64,000 bases of DNA from Agromyces badenianii (lineage in GTDB: Bacteria; Actinomycetota; Actinomycetes; Actinomycetales; Microbacteriaceae): assembly GCF_003070885.1 (NCBI RefSeq), contig NZ_CP028913.1:1612001-1676000 (forward strand), given 5' to 3'. The notes below the pieces were generated by a model. It was not told the DNA's origin, ran no database searches, and saw nothing but the letters and a program-made list of their open reading frames with translations. Positions within the stretch are counted from its first letter, which is position 1. Each line of letters opens with the position of its first letter. A program made the position numbers and the translations under genes. Below, piece after piece: positions 7,967 through 15,859 of this stretch.

Positions 7967-7980
7967 GCCCCGTGCGGGGC
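7967..7980. terminator. Short GC hairpin between tRNA-Ala and rsfS
   Basis: GCCCCG-TG-CGGGGC forms a compact inverted repeat downstream of rsfS (minus strand) and upstream of the tRNA. No T tract follows, so terminator function is a guess. Confidence 0.4.
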
Positions 7981-8053
7981 AACGAATTGAGCTTACACCA
8001 GCCCCGGCCCGCGAAGAAATCGAGGGACCCTCGACCCGCGCAGCCCTCGCTGA

Positions 8054-8428
8054 TCAGCTGCTCGCCGCGAGCAGAGGCGCCACGGGCAGCGCCGGGCAGT
8101 CGGCCCAGAGCCGCTCGAGGCCGTAGTACAGCCGCTCCTCCTGGTGGAAGACGTGTACGACGAGGTCTCCGAAGTCGAGGAGGATCCAGCGCCCGGTCTG
8201 GTGGCCCTCGCGGCGCTTCGTCGGCGATCCGCCCCGGCCGAGCACGTCTTCGATCTCGTCGGCGATCGCGATGACGTTGCGTTCGGAGTTGCCGGTGACG
8301 ATGAGGAACACGTCGGCGAACGGGAGCGGGGTCGACACGTCGAGGGCGACGAGATCGTCGCCGCCCTTCGAGTCGGCCGCCCGCGCCGCCAGCGCGAGCG
8401 ATTCGAGTGCCTGGTCGGATGCGGTCAT
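8054..8428 (-). CDS. rsfS: Ribosome silencing factor RsfS
   Basis: A 124-residue member of the RsfS/Iojap family, which binds ribosomal protein uL14 and blocks subunit joining when nutrients are scarce. The family core is seen as DLVALDVSTPLPFADVFLIV, TGNSERNVIAIADEIED, and GRWILLDFGDLVVHVFHQEERLYYGLERLWAD; the final motif is diagnostic. The ATG at 8428 is preceded by GGAAGTGAG; the open frame extends 96 nt further upstream but without family similarity. It follows nadD and the proline-rich gene in the same direction, the usual nadD-rsfS neighbourhood in actinobacteria. Confidence 0.95.
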   Translation of the reverse strand: MTASDQALESLALAARAADSKGGDDLVALDVSTPLPFADVFLIVTGNSERNVIAIADEIEDVLGRGGSPTKRREGHQTGRWILLDFGDLVVHVFHQEERLYYGLERLWADCPALPVAPLLAASS

Positions 8429-8462
8429 GCGCTCACTTCCGGTACGTGATGGTTGGAACAGA

Positions 8463-9569
8463 TCAGAACAGCCCCGCGACCGCGCCGATGACGAGGGTCG
8501 CGACGACGCCGAGTGCGAGCACACCGGCGGTCACGGCGAGCACGAGCGGAACGTTCATGCCCTCCTTCTTCGGCGGGGCGATCATGGCGCGAGCCGCGCC
8601 CTGCGTGCTGATGGCGCGGGTCGCGGCGACGGGCGCCGCGCCGCTGCCGACGTCTTCGACCTGGTCGAAGAGCCGGTCGACGTCGGAGGAGTCGATACGA
8701 CTCGGGTGAACGCCTGACGCGCCGTAAGAGCGAGGCAGGTCGATGGAGCCGGTGGCGATGATCTCACCGCTCGAGGCGAGCTGGTTGCCGATGGAACCGT
8801 GATCGGGCAGGTTCGGGAGGATCAACGCGTTGGTCGTGGTCGGAACACCGTGGCTGACTCCGCCGCGTGACAACAGCTGATCGAACGGCTCGACCGACTC
8901 GTCTGGGGCGTTCAACTGCGAGGCCCAGTGACCGGCCGCAGCCGGGGCCGCCTGGTCGACTGCGGGCGCCGGATGCATCGGTCGCCCGGTGCCTGAAAGC
9001 GAGGTCGCCGAATCGGGCTGATGCCCGGCAGGATCGTCGATCTCGTCGTCGTCGAAATCGAACTCATCGAGCTGGTGGCCGTCGAGCATGGCGCGCAGCT
9101 CGCGCCGAGTGAGCGTGCGCTCGGGCGTGGTCGCCTCGTCAGCGCCCGAGAATCGTGGTTGGTGCTGTTGTGGGGCCTTAGCACGGGCCGGCACCGGGCC
9201 GGACTGATCGTGAGGCGTCGGCGGCATCACCGGGGCCGGTGCCGGTGGGGCCACGGGACGCGGTGCGAACGGGCTCTGCTGCTGCGGCGCAGCCGGCGGC
9301 GCGCCGAACGGTGAAATCGATTCGCCGAAGGCGCCTGCAGGCCGAGGCGCCGCATAGGCGGGACTCGCGGTCGACACGGGCAGCGACGGGGCGGGAACGG
9401 CCTGCGCGGGAGTGGCCGGTACCGGCTGCGGCGGAGCCGGCGCAGGTGCGGGAACCGGCGCGGGCAGCTGCGACGAGGCATCCGGGGTCGCCGAAGGCTC
9501 CTGCTGCTCCAGCAATCGCTCGCGTTCACGCATTTCGCGGCGCGTCAGCGGCGGATCCTGCGACGTCAT
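8463..9569 (-). CDS. Proline-rich protein with C-terminal membrane anchor, unknown function
   Basis: A 368-residue protein I cannot assign. The N-terminus ([20 protein letters not shown]) is charged; a similar [10 protein letters not shown] motif recurs near residue 165, followed by an acidic run ([12 protein letters not shown]). The first 150 residues are dominated by Pro/Ala/Val low complexity. The only hydrophobic helix is at the extreme C-terminus ([20 protein letters not shown]), so it is probably tail-anchored with a large cytoplasmic region. Its ATG overlaps the nadD stop (ATGA), so it is coupled to nadD and precedes rsfS. The position matches that of poorly characterised Microbacteriaceae proteins; a cell-envelope or division role would be speculation. 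Confidence 0.85.
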   Translation of the reverse strand: MTSQDPPLTRREMRERERLLEQQEPSATPDASSQLPAPVPAPAPAPPQPVPATPAQAVPAPSLPVSTASPAYAAPRPAGAFGESISPFGAPPAAPQQQSPFAPRPVAPPAPAPVMPPTPHDQSGPVPARAKAPQQHQPRFSGADEATTPERTLTRRELRAMLDGHQLDEFDFDDDEIDDPAGHQPDSATSLSGTGRPMHPAPAVDQAAPAAAGHWASQLNAPDESVEPFDQLLSRGGVSHGVPTTTNALILPNLPDHGSIGNQLASSGEIIATGSIDLPRSYGASGVHPSRIDSSDVDRLFDQVEDVGSGAAPVAATRAISTQGAARAMIAPPKKEGMNVPLVLAVTAGVLALGVVATLVIGAVAGLF

Positions 9570-10165
9570 ACGACACTCCGGTAGAGATGGTGCTTGGAGA
9601 TGTACTGGACGACCCCATCGGGCACCAAGTACCACACCGGGAATCCCCGGCGCACCCTGCTCCGACAATCAGTCGACGAGATCGCAAGTGCCGGAACTTC
9701 CAGCAAGCTTACGTCTTGCTCGGGCAATCCAGAAACAGACAGCACATGTCCCGGACGACTCACAGCAACGAAGTGTGCGAGATCCCAGAGTTCCTGCACG
9801 TCTTTCCAGGAGAGGATCTGCGCGATGGCGTCGGCGCCGGTGATGAAGTAGAGATCGGCGTCAGGCCGTTCGCGGCGGATGTCGCGCAACGTGTCGATCG
9901 TGAACGTCGGCTTCGCCCGGTCGATGTCGACGCGGCTCACAGTGAATCGCGGGTTCGAGGCCGTGGCGATGACCGTCATCAGGTAGCGGTGCTCGGCTTG
10001 CGTGACGTTCGACTTGTAGCTCGGCTGGCCGGTCGGCACGAACATGACCTCGTCGAGCTCGAGCGACTGCGCGACCTCGCTCGCCGCGACCAGGTGGCCG
10101 TGGTGGATCGGGTCGAACGTGCCACCCATCACTCCGATTCGGGGCCGGCGTTCCGCGACCGTCAT
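9566..10165 (-). CDS. nadD: Nicotinate-nucleotide adenylyltransferase NadD
   Basis: A 199-residue nucleotidyltransferase that adenylates nicotinate mononucleotide to deamido-NAD in NAD synthesis. The [12 protein letters not shown] motif near residues 14-25 gives the T/HxGH nucleotide-binding signature, and a C-terminal [13 protein letters not shown] corresponds to the second conserved ISST-x-x-R motif. Length is normal. It lies 16 nt downstream of a small membrane-protein gene and overlaps the next gene by 4 nt. Confidence 0.96.
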   Translation of the reverse strand: MTVAERRPRIGVMGGTFDPIHHGHLVAASEVAQSLELDEVMFVPTGQPSYKSNVTQAEHRYLMTVIATASNPRFTVSRVDIDRAKPTFTIDTLRDIRRERPDADLYFITGADAIAQILSWKDVQELWDLAHFVAVSRPGHVLSVSGLPEQDVSLLEVPALAISSTDCRSRVRRGFPVWYLVPDGVVQYISKHHLYRSVV

Positions 10166-10181
10166 CGCGTACTCGCCCGCC

Positions 10182-10403
10182 TCAGTGGCCGCCGTGCTCG
10201 TCTCCGGAGTGGCGAGCGGCGTACGCCGCGGCCTTCGCTGCGTGGCGGTTCGCCACGTCGCGGTACGACGCGACGACGAAGCCGAGTGCCGCGAAGATGA
10301 GGAGCGCGATGAGACCGAAGACCCAGGACTCCATCGGCAGTTCCCTCGCGTGCACCGTCTCGGTCAACACCGTCGCGGTCTGCACTGCGGTGACTAGGCT
10401 CAT
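10182..10403 (-). CDS. Small single-pass membrane protein, unknown function
   Basis: A 73-residue protein with one hydrophobic helix ([20 protein letters not shown], about residues 27-46) and a His/Ala-rich polar tail ending in GDEHGGH. The ATG at 10403 has AAGGA 7 nt upstream; an internal ATG at residue 24 would place the helix at the very N-terminus and is an alternative start. It lies between proA and nadD on the same strand. The His-rich tail could bind metal, but nothing else supports this. Confidence 0.75.
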   Translation of the reverse strand: MSLVTAVQTATVLTETVHARELPMESWVFGLIALLIFAALGFVVASYRDVANRHAAKAAAYAARHSGDEHGGH

Positions 10404-10454
10404 TCGCCGTTCCTTTCGAATCCTGCGGGTCGTGCTCCAGACAGTCTAGCGAGG

Positions 10455-11723
10455 TCAGCCGCGCACATGCCCGGCGCCGCGCACGATCCACTTCGTGCTC
10501 GTCAGTTCGGGCAGGCCCATGGGCCCGCGCGCATGCAGCTTCTGCGTCGAGATGCCGACTTCGGCGCCGAATCCGAACTCGGCTCCGTCGGTGAACCGCG
10601 TGGAGGCGTTCACCATGACGGCCGCGGCATCCACCTCGTTCAGGAAGCGCTCGGCGTTGCCGAGGTCGTTCGTGACGATCGACTCCGTGTGCTTCGTCGA
10701 GTAGCGGCGGATGTGCCCGAGGGCCTCGTCGAGCGTGTCGACGACACCGACCGAGATGTCGAGCGACATGTGCTCGGTCGCCCAGTCCTCGTCGGTGACG
10801 GCCTGCACTTCGGGACGGATCGCGCGAACGCGCTCGTCGCCGTGCACGGTGACACCGGATGCCTCGAGGCGGGCGAGCACCGGAGGCAGCAGTCGTTCGG
10901 CCGCGGCCGCGTGCACGAGCAACGTCTCGAGGGCGTTGCAGACGCTCGGCCGCTGCGTCTTCGCGTTGTGCACGAGCTCGACTGCCCAGTCTTCGCGGGC
11001 GCTCTCGTCGAGGAACATGTGCACCACGCCGGCACCCGTCTCGATCACGGGCACCTTGGCCTCGTCGACGACGGCGCGGATGAGTCCGGCGCTGCCGCGC
11101 GGGATCAGCACGTCGACGTAGTCGCGCGCTTGCATGAGATGCCGGGCACCTGCGCGCCCGAAGTCGTCGACCGTCTGCACGGCATCGGCGGGCAACCCGA
11201 CCGCATCGAGCGCATCACGAAGCACGCCGAGCAGCACGCGGTTGGTCTGCTCGGCAGCCGTGCCGCCGCGCAGCACCACGGCGTTGCCGCTCTTGAGGGC
11301 GAGCACGGCGATGTCGATCGTGACGTTGGGCCGGGCTTCGTAGATGGCGCCGATGACGCCGAGCGGCACCCGGATCTGGTCGATGCGCACACCGTTGGGC
11401 AGTGACCGCCCGCTGACGGTGTCGCCGACGGGATCGGTGAGGGCGATCACCTCTCGCACGGCGGCGGAGAGTGCGGCGACACGTCGCTCGTCGAGGGTGA
11501 GCCGGTCGAGCAGCCCTGAGCCGAGGCCGGCCGCGCGACCGGCTTCGAGGTCGGCGGCGTTGGCCTCGATGATGGCCGCCGAGCGTGCGGCGAGGAGCAC
11601 CGCGACCTGCTCGAGCGCATCGTCTTTTTCGGCGGTCGTCGCTCGGGCGAGCCGCCGCGACGCGTCTTTCGCGGCCGCGAGACGCGAGTCGATCACGGAG
11701 GTGTCGAGGTCGGGCTGCTCCAT
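10455..11723 (-). CDS. proA: Gamma-glutamyl phosphate reductase ProA
   Basis: A 422-residue aldehyde-dehydrogenase-fold enzyme that reduces gamma-glutamyl phosphate to glutamate semialdehyde in proline synthesis. Recognised by LGVIGAIYEARPNVTIDIA, ALKSGNAVVLRGG, DVLIPRGSAGLI, and the catalytic cysteine in NAKTQRPSVCNALETLLVH, with FGFGAEVGISTQKLHARGP near the C-terminus. It follows proB by 9 nt. A TAGGCT hexamer (11730-11735) sits 6 nt before the ATG, overlapping the proB stop, so proA may also have its own leaderless promoter. Confidence 0.97.
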   Translation of the reverse strand: MEQPDLDTSVIDSRLAAAKDASRRLARATTAEKDDALEQVAVLLAARSAAIIEANAADLEAGRAAGLGSGLLDRLTLDERRVAALSAAVREVIALTDPVGDTVSGRSLPNGVRIDQIRVPLGVIGAIYEARPNVTIDIAVLALKSGNAVVLRGGTAAEQTNRVLLGVLRDALDAVGLPADAVQTVDDFGRAGARHLMQARDYVDVLIPRGSAGLIRAVVDEAKVPVIETGAGVVHMFLDESAREDWAVELVHNAKTQRPSVCNALETLLVHAAAAERLLPPVLARLEASGVTVHGDERVRAIRPEVQAVTDEDWATEHMSLDISVGVVDTLDEALGHIRRYSTKHTESIVTNDLGNAERFLNEVDAAAVMVNASTRFTDGAEFGFGAEVGISTQKLHARGPMGLPELTSTKWIVRGAGHVRG

Positions 11724-11732
11724 GCGACCAGC

Positions 11733-12551
11733 CTAGGCGAGCGGGATGTCGCTCCCGCTCGTGTGACGCTCGGGGGCCGCATCGAACCAGGTGCCGATGT
11801 CGTCTCCCGAGAGCGCCTCGGTGACGAGCTGGGTGGCGGTGATGAGCACGGCGGCACCGGCCTCTGCGGCGATCCGGGCCGCGGAGACCTTGGTCTCCGC
11901 TCCCCCGGTGCCGACTCCGGCGCGTCCGGCCGCGCCGATCTCGACTCCCGCGAGGGGATCGCCGTACGGCACGTGCTCGATGCGGCGCGCGCCATCGAGG
12001 TGCGGCGGCTTCGTGTACAGCGCGTCGACGTCGGAGAGCAGCACGAGCAGATCCGCGCCGATGAGTTCGGAGACCAGGGCTGCGAGCCGGTCGTTGTCGC
12101 CGAACCTGATCTCGTGCGTCGCCACAGTGTCGTTCTCGTTGACGATCGGCAGGATGCGCAGGGCGAGCAAGCGGTCCATCGCGCGCTGCGCGTTCGAGCG
12201 CGGCGTGGCGTTCTCGAGGTCGCCGGCGGTGAGCAGGACCTGCCCTGCGAGCACGCCGTACCGGTCGAGGCTCGTCTGGTAGCGCCACATGAGCACGTTC
12301 TGGCCGACGGCTGCCGCGGCCTGCTGCGTGGCGAGGTCGGTGGGCCGGCCGTCGAGGTTGAGGAACGGGATCGCCGTGGCGATCGCGCCGGACGAGACGA
12401 GCACGATCTCAGCTCCCCGCGCGTGCGCCGCCGCAAGCGCGTCGACCAGCGGTCCGATCTGCTCGGCGTTCTCGCCGCTGATCGACGACGAGCCGACCTT
12501 CACGACGATGCGAGTCGCTGACGTGATCTCCGAGCGGCTGTTCGGGGTCAT
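11733..12551 (-). CDS. proB: Glutamate 5-kinase ProB, short form without PUA domain
   Basis: A 272-residue amino-acid-kinase-fold enzyme that phosphorylates glutamate at the gamma carboxyl, the first step of proline synthesis. Family motifs are [13 protein letters not shown] at the N-terminus, [33 protein letters not shown] and [15 protein letters not shown]. The protein ends soon after the kinase domain, about 95 residues shorter than E. coli ProB, because the C-terminal PUA domain is absent. The ATG overlaps the obg stop by 4 nt, giving an obg-proB-proA order. Confidence 0.96.
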   Translation of the reverse strand: MTPNSRSEITSATRIVVKVGSSSISGENAEQIGPLVDALAAAHARGAEIVLVSSGAIATAIPFLNLDGRPTDLATQQAAAAVGQNVLMWRYQTSLDRYGVLAGQVLLTAGDLENATPRSNAQRAMDRLLALRILPIVNENDTVATHEIRFGDNDRLAALVSELIGADLLVLLSDVDALYTKPPHLDGARRIEHVPYGDPLAGVEIGAAGRAGVGTGGAETKVSAARIAAEAGAAVLITATQLVTEALSGDDIGTWFDAAPERHTSGSDIPLA

Positions 12552-14152
12552 GCCCGATCCTCGCCGATCGAGTCCTCCCCGTCAGTGGGCACGGTCGCCG
12601 GCGCGGGGCCGTCGATATCGTCGCCCTCGGCAGCCTCAGCCGCAGCCTGCTTGTCGAGCTCCGACCACATGCCGGCGCCGCGCTCGCGCTCGAGCTCGGC
12701 GCGCGCCTCGGCCTTCGCGTCCATGCGCTCGTAGTACTCGCTCCGCCGTTCGGCACGGGTGGCACGCCGGTTCTCGTCGAGTCGTGCGTCGGTTCCGCGC
12801 GGCGCGGTGATGAGCTCGGCCGTGGAGGTGAGCGTCGGCTCCCAGTCGAACACCACGCCCGCGCCCTTGCCGATGACGACGGTCGATCCGGCGTCGGCGC
12901 CGGCGCGGACGAGCGCGTCTTCGACGCCGAGCTTCGCGAGGCGGTCGGCGAGGAATCCGACGGCCTCGTCGTTCGTGAAGTCGGTCTGCTGCACCCAGCG
13001 CTCGGGCTTCTGACCGAGTACTCGGTAGATCGTGCCGTAGCTGCCGCCTTCGGCACGCACGGTGTAGCCGGGGTCGTCGGAGGCCTTCGGTCGCAACACG
13101 ATGCGCTCGGGCACCGGTGTCGCCGCCACTTCGGCGCGAGCGGCGTCGACGAGCTCGCCGAGCGCGAAGCCCAGCTGCCGAAGGCCTTCGTGGCTCACGG
13201 TGGAGATCTCGAACACGCGGTATCCGCGGGACTCGAGCTCAGCGCGCACGAAGGCGGCGAGCTCGCGCGCCTCGGGAACGTCGATCTTGTTGAGCGCCAC
13301 GAGCTGCGGGCGTTCGAGCAGCGGCACCTGCCCCTCGGGCACCGGGTAGGCGGCGAGCTCGGCGAGGATCACTTCGAGATCGGTGATCGGGTCGCGCCCG
13401 GGCTCGAGCGTCGCGCAGTCGAGCACATGCAGGAGCGCCGAGCATCGTTCGACGTGGCGGAGGAACTCGAGTCCGAGACCCTTGCCCTCGCTCGCACCCT
13501 CGATGAGGCCGGGCACATCGGCCACGGTGAACCGGTGGTCGCCGGCCTGGACGACGCCGAGGTTCGGGTGCAGGGTCGTGAAGGGATAGTCGGCGATCTT
13601 CGGGCGCGCAGCGGACATGGCGGCAATCAGGCTCGACTTGCCGGCGGACGGATAACCGACGAGTGCGACATCCGCGATGGTCTTGAGTTCGAGCGTGATC
13701 TCGACCTCGTCGCCGAGCGTGCCGAGCAGGGCGAAGCCCGGGGCCTTTCGCTTCGTGGTCGACAGCGCCGCGTTGCCGAGACCGCCGAGTCCGCCCGCGG
13801 CGGCCACGAACCGGGTGCCGGGTTCGGTCAGGTCGGCGAGTTCCACGCCGTTCTCGTCTTTGACGACCGTGCCGACGGGCACCGGCAGCTCGAGGGTCTC
13901 GCCGACGGCACCGGAGCGGTTGTCGCCCATGCCGGGCTGCCCGTTCGCGGAGGTGCGGTGGGGGCGACCGTGGTAGCCGAGCAGTGTCGTCACCTGCGGG
14001 TCGGCGACGAGCACGATGTCGCCGCCGTGACCGCCGTTGCCGCCGTCTGGGCCGGCGAGCGGCTTGAACTTCTCACGGCGAACGGAGACGCAGCCGTTCC
14101 CGCCATGACCGGCACGCAGGAACAGCGTCACCTCGTCGACGAAGCTGACCAT
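12548..14152 (-). CDS. obg: GTPase Obg (CgtA)
   Basis: A 534-residue ribosome-associated GTPase involved in 50S assembly and stress signalling. The glycine-rich Obg domain occupies about residues 1-160 ([19 protein letters not shown]), the G domain carries GYPSAGKSS (about 166-174), DVPGLIEGA and NKID, and an OCT domain follows ([34 protein letters not shown]). The last 80 residues are an actinobacterial-type charged extension. The ATG at 14152 has GGAGAA upstream; an in-frame start 27 nt earlier is less likely. It follows the rplU-rpmA genes but a strong hairpin separates them. Confidence 0.97.
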   Translation of the reverse strand: MVSFVDEVTLFLRAGHGGNGCVSVRREKFKPLAGPDGGNGGHGGDIVLVADPQVTTLLGYHGRPHRTSANGQPGMGDNRSGAVGETLELPVPVGTVVKDENGVELADLTEPGTRFVAAAGGLGGLGNAALSTTKRKAPGFALLGTLGDEVEITLELKTIADVALVGYPSAGKSSLIAAMSAARPKIADYPFTTLHPNLGVVQAGDHRFTVADVPGLIEGASEGKGLGLEFLRHVERCSALLHVLDCATLEPGRDPITDLEVILAELAAYPVPEGQVPLLERPQLVALNKIDVPEARELAAFVRAELESRGYRVFEISTVSHEGLRQLGFALGELVDAARAEVAATPVPERIVLRPKASDDPGYTVRAEGGSYGTIYRVLGQKPERWVQQTDFTNDEAVGFLADRLAKLGVEDALVRAGADAGSTVVIGKGAGVVFDWEPTLTSTAELITAPRGTDARLDENRRATRAERRSEYYERMDAKAEARAELERERGAGMWSELDKQAAAEAAEGDDIDGPAPATVPTDGEDSIGEDRA

Positions 14153-14179
14153 GCTGCATTCTCCAAACCGTTGAAACAC

Positions 14180-14207
14180 GTGAGGGCGGGCCGAAGCCCG
14201 CCCTCAC
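14180..14207 (-). terminator. Hairpin terminator of rplU-rpmA
   Basis: A perfect 12-bp stem (GTGAGGGCGGGC with its complement) around a 4-nt loop lies 16 nt past the rpmA stop and upstream of obg. There is no T tract, as is common in high-GC actinobacteria. Confidence 0.75.
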
Positions 14208-14223
14208 GATGACCGTCGGTCGA

Positions 14224-14481
14224 CTATTCGCCGACCGCCACGATGTTGACGACCTTGCGGCCGCCCTTGTGGCCGAACTGCACTGCACCGGCCTCGAGCG
14301 CGAAGAGGGTATCGTCGCCACCGCGACCGACGCCCGCGCCCGGGTGGAAGTGGGTGCCGCGCTGGCGGACGATGATCTCGCCGGCGCCGACGACCTGACC
14401 GCCGAAGCGCTTCACGCCGAGGCGCTGCGCGTTGGAGTCACGACCGTTGCGAGTAGAGCTCGCTCCCTTTTTGTGTGCCAT
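14224..14481 (-). CDS. rpmA: 50S ribosomal protein bL27
   Basis: An 85-residue bL27, located near the peptidyl-transferase centre. Diagnostic sequence is [20 protein letters not shown] followed by LGVKRFGG and [19 protein letters not shown]. No N-terminal cleavage extension is present, unlike in Firmicutes. It lies 19 nt downstream of rplU in the classical L21-L27-Obg order. Confidence 0.98.
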   Translation of the reverse strand: MAHKKGASSTRNGRDSNAQRLGVKRFGGQVVGAGEIIVRQRGTHFHPGAGVGRGGDDTLFALEAGAVQFGHKGGRKVVNIVAVGE

Positions 14482-14500
14482 TAGCTGCTCTCCTCAGGCT

Positions 14501-14809
14501 CTACTTGATTCCGGTGACCTTGACGCGCGTGAGGTCCTGACGGTGCCCCTGGCGCTTCTTGTAGCCGGTCTTGTTCTTGAACTTCTGGATCACGATCTTC
14601 GGGCCGCGAAGGTCGTTCAGAACCTCGGCCGTGACCGTGACCTTCTCGAGCGCCTTGGCGTCGGAGGTGATCTTGTCGCCGTCGACGAGGAGCACCGCGG
14701 CGAGCGTGACGTTGCCGTCTTTGTCTGCCTTGATGCGGTCCATCGTCACGATGGTGCCGACTTCGACCTTCTCCTGCCGACCGCCGGCGCGCACTACTGC
14801 GTAAACCAC
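14501..14809 (-). CDS. rplU: 50S ribosomal protein bL21
   Basis: A 102-residue bL21 binding 23S rRNA. It begins [18 protein letters not shown] and ends with the basic [20 protein letters not shown] stretch typical of the family. It is first in the rplU-rpmA unit and is preceded by a promoter at 14999-15027 and a leader of about 180 nt. Confidence 0.98.
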   Translation of the reverse strand: MVYAVVRAGGRQEKVEVGTIVTMDRIKADKDGNVTLAAVLLVDGDKITSDAKALEKVTVTAEVLNDLRGPKIVIQKFKNKTGYKKRQGHRQDLTRVKVTGIK

Positions 14810-14922
14810 TACTCGTACCTATCTCTGGGGAACCCGAGGGCTCCGACTGTCTGATGGGGTGTCACTGCGCGGGACCCCAGCGGGAAGGAGGGTCGTCACT
14901 GCCAGAAAACTGTGTGCGGGTG

Positions 14923-14953
14923 ATTCTGAACGACAGAGATCTGCAATTCAGAA
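14923..14953 (-). promoter_or_regulatory. Nested hairpin in the rplU mRNA leader
   Basis: In the predicted rplU leader an outer 7-bp stem (TTCTGAA with TTCAGAA) encloses an inner CAGA-TC-TCTG hairpin. A second short hairpin (GGAGCC-CTCG-GGTTCC) lies closer to the gene. The position suggests a possible ribosomal-protein autoregulatory element, which I infer only from structure and location. Confidence 0.45.
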
Positions 14954-14998
14954 GCCCGCGGATGGGCACACCGGGATAAGCGGCGGCACCAACGGTCG

Positions 14999-15027
14999 AG
15001 TTTACCGGATGCCGGGGGGCCGGTCAA
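14999..15027 (-). promoter_or_regulatory. Sigma-A-type promoter of rplU-rpmA
   Basis: On the minus strand TTGACC (15022-15027) and TAAACT (14999-15004) are separated by exactly 17 nt. Transcription would start near 14992, giving a leader of about 180 nt before rplU. Confidence 0.8.
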
Positions 15028-15074
15028 ACGCGCGCCCACCGGCGAGTCGCGAGGGCTGCGAGTAGGATCACCCC

Positions 15075-15101
15075 ATGACCGTGCTGATCGACACGCCGCT
15101 C
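15075..15101 (+). pseudogene. Detached 5' end of a DUF4031 gene
   Basis: ATG at 15075 opens MTVLIDTPL, the normal beginning of DUF4031 proteins, and a TAGGAT hexamer (15063-15068) lies exactly 6 nt upstream, as in a leaderless promoter. After nine codons the similarity stops and the frame continues as unrelated sequence. The same 18 bases recur, with one mismatch, at 15575-15592, where the rest of the DUF4031 gene begins. I infer that the gene was split, with its promoter left here. Confidence 0.55.
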
Positions 15102-15142
15102 AGTACCGAGTACGCATCCAAGACATCGTGGCGCTTGATCCC

Positions 15143-15418
15143 CTATCGCGGCGGCTCGCCATCCGCGATCCGACGGATGTCATCCATCCGAAGGCCCCGC
15201 TCACCCCGAGCCTTCATCCTCACGACTGAGCGTTTCGTCTGTCGATAGACGCGGACGGTATCTGCGACTCCGAGCACTACCACCCCGCTCACTATGACCG
15301 CGAGAACCCATCCCTCGCGAACGCCGACTGCATACAGAACGAACGCACCCGCGATGGCGAGTAGCACCACGCCGAGTAGCGCAAGCTGGCGCAGTGCGCG
15401 GCGTCCCTCAGGGTGCAT
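15143..15418 (-). CDS. Small two-helix membrane protein, unknown function
   Basis: A 91-residue protein starting MHPEGRRALRQ with two hydrophobic helices (LALLGVVLLAIAGAFVLYAV and WVLAVIVSGVVVLGVADTV) and a basic, probably cytoplasmic tail (RQTKRSVVRMKARGERGLRM). The ATG at 15418 has no clear ribosome site; the open frame extends to 15706 but the extension overlaps the DUF4031 gene and looks non-coding. The gene lies within the segment that separates the two parts of the DUF4031 gene, so it may have arrived with that insertion. Function unknown. Confidence 0.6.
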   Translation of the reverse strand: MHPEGRRALRQLALLGVVLLAIAGAFVLYAVGVREGWVLAVIVSGVVVLGVADTVRVYRQTKRSVVRMKARGERGLRMDDIRRIADGEPPR

Positions 15419-15568
15419 CTCGAAATCGTACCCGCAAGGATGGAGTTCTCCAGCCGCACGGTTGGATCGAGGTCGCCGACCTCGTCCGGGCGCGGCGGGG
15501 AGTCGCCGCCCTCGCACTCCGCGGGCGTATCGTGTGCCCATGATGCGCGACACACCGCGAGTGCTCAA

Positions 15569-15859
15569 TTGATACTCATCGACACGCCGCTCTGGCCGAA
15601 GCACGGCACCGTCTGGGCGCACCTCGTCAGCGACGAGTCGATCGAGGAACTCCGCGCTTTCGCCGATCGCGCCGGACTGCCCGCGCGATCGTTCGATCTC
15701 GACCACTACGACGTGCCGGTCGACCGCTACGACGACTTGGTCGCGGCGGGCGCCGTGGCCGTGTCTCCGAGGGAACTCGTCGAGCGGCTGCGCCGAAGCG
15801 GGCTGCGCGTCACGCCGCGTGAACGGCGGGAGCGCGCAGCCCGACCATCACTCGGTTGA
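15569..15859 (+). CDS. DUF4031 domain protein, possibly lacking its native start
   Basis: The 96 residues match the DUF4031 family of unknown function: LIDTPLWPKHGTVWAHLVSD, then SFDLDHYDVPVDRYDDLVAAG and SPRELVERLRRSGLRV. The best start in frame is TTG at 15569 (M-I-L-I-D-T-P), with no convincing ribosome site and no TANNNT hexamer at leaderless distance. A second copy of the family N-terminus, with ATG and a good promoter, lies 494 bp upstream at 15075. The gene overlaps the rne stop by 12 bp on the opposite strand. Expression of this copy is uncertain. Confidence 0.7.
   Translation: MILIDTPLWPKHGTVWAHLVSDESIEELRAFADRAGLPARSFDLDHYDVPVDRYDDLVAAGAVAVSPRELVERLRRSGLRVTPRERRERAARPSLG

Noticed and set aside
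15419..15706. Extended start of the small membrane protein at 15143-15418
   Set aside because: The extension is antisense to the DUF4031 gene and has no recognisable sequence.
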